From Glaciecola sp965660815 (lineage in GTDB: Bacteria; Pseudomonadota; Gammaproteobacteria; Enterobacterales; Alteromonadaceae): DNA of 64,000 bases. Below are positions 63,483 through 64,000 of this stretch, piece after piece (positions within the stretch are counted from its first letter, which is position 1; each line of letters starts with the position of its first letter). The notes beneath the pieces are model-generated. The model did not search any database and was not told the DNA's origin. It saw nothing but the letters and a program-made list of their open reading frames with translations. The stretch lies in contig CBFIBG010000011.1 in NCBI GenBank assembly GCA_965660815.1, forward strand, positions 6,792-70,791, given 5' to 3'. Position numbers and translations under genes: made by a program.

Positions 63483-63980
63483 ATGGTAGTCACTAAACAG
63501 AATAAAGATCATACTGTAATTACTTTAACGCCAAACCGCTCTGCTACTTGGCAACAGACAAAATGGGTCATTGCCGTAATGGTCTGCTTCGTTATGATAA
63601 TTGCTGTTGCTTGGACGTTTGTAGGGGCTTGGGTAGTGCTGCCGTTTGCCGGATTAGAAGTCGGTCTATTTGCATTTTTAATGTATAAAGTATCCGTATT
63701 TACTTACACCAATGAGGTTATCAACATTTCTAATCAATCGGTCGAAATTGAATCTGGATATAAAAAGCGTAGGAGTAGACATTGCTTCCCTCGTAGTAGC
63801 CTTGATGTTTATTATTCAGAAACTGAAAACAATTGGGACTTACCCAAAGTGGCTTTTTGCAATGAAAATAATAAGCTTATTGTAGGTGAATTCTTGAATT
63901 TAGAGGATAGAATTAAGCTAAAAAGCACATTGGAAGACGCAGGTTTTATTATTTGCCGAAATAAATGGTGGTCTAAATAG
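63483..63980 (+). CDS. DUF2244 membrane protein
   Basis: The 165 residues have two close membrane segments (VIAVMVCFVMIIAVAWTFVG and WVVLPFAGLEVGLFAFLMY) near residues 28-67 and a soluble C-terminal part (SRHCFPRSSLDVYYSETENN). This is the DUF2244 pattern. The function is unknown; in many proteobacteria such genes sit next to cytochrome c oxidase genes. It is divergent from the TSUP gene, 69 bp apart. Confidence 0.85.
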   Translation: MVVTKQNKDHTVITLTPNRSATWQQTKWVIAVMVCFVMIIAVAWTFVGAWVVLPFAGLEVGLFAFLMYKVSVFTYTNEVINISNQSVEIESGYKKRRSRHCFPRSSLDVYYSETENNWDLPKVAFCNENNKLIVGEFLNLEDRIKLKSTLEDAGFIICRNKWWSK

Positions 63981-64000
63981 CGCTCAATCTAAGCTAGTCC

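Noticed and set aside
1..64000. Mobile elements, prophage, tRNA or rRNA genes, CRISPR arrays
   Set aside because: No transposase, integrase, phage gene, cloverleaf with CCA-type end, rRNA motif or direct-repeat array was seen on either strand.

Overview
The window is a gene-dense, AT-rich chromosomal segment from a gammaproteobacterium. The gene content and neighbourhoods (aspS-nudB-ruvCAB, rpsP-rimM-trmD-rplS, ffh/ypjD/corB, aroF-tyrA next to pheA, fadIJ, moxR-bat followed by an ECF sigma factor and a DUF3379 protein, cysDCQN, hisGDCBHAFI, ibpA) fit the Alteromonadales (Alteromonas/Glaciecola-like marine bacteria). I see no rRNA, tRNA, IS element, prophage or CRISPR array. This is core chromosome with a few lineage-specific units.

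Layout. 1-259: the 5' part of ybgC (tol-pal region). 508-4994: Holliday-junction genes ruvB, ruvA, ruvC with nudB and aspS, all on the minus strand. 4995-5306: an intergenic region with a strong Fur box that is not next to the iron transporter promoter; a Fur-controlled small RNA is the best explanation. 5307-9263: a ferric-iron ABC transporter (fbpABC type). 9730-10902: YciH (SUI1) and a two-receiver response regulator whose first receiver has lost its phosphorylation site. 10997-14645: aromatic amino acid genes (pheA; convergent aroF-tyrA). 14944-16497: an AbgT transporter. 16612-18571: the rpsP operon.

18711-21834 holds a diguanylate cyclase overlapped by a secreted 5'-nucleotidase-like protein whose metal site is largely destroyed. 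It looks like a periplasmic nucleotide-sensing partner and is the best candidate here for an undescribed signalling pair. Then come ffh, ypjD, corB, a 59-residue hypothetical gene with sixA, a large M16 peptidase, a small membrane protein, and fadIJ under a near-perfect FadR operator.

34069-42719 is a MoxR/DUF58/DUF4381/BatA/BatB-TPR/BatD operon followed by an ECF sigma/DUF3379 pair. 42844-48051 holds an Aer-like chemoreceptor, PutP and an EAL-HDOD protein. 48322-54020 is sulfate activation (cysD, cysC, cysQ, cysN) plus an SLC13/RCK_C anion transporter. 54341-61715 is the complete histidine operon, preceded by a short His-containing leader peptide and a multi-hairpin attenuator. The window closes with ibpA (sigma-32 promoter and a ROSE-type RNA thermometer), a TSUP permease and a DUF2244 protein.

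Several starts are corrected from the longest open frame using Shine-Dalgarno spacing, overlaps and family N-termini. Coordinates are by eye from the sequence; no database search was run.
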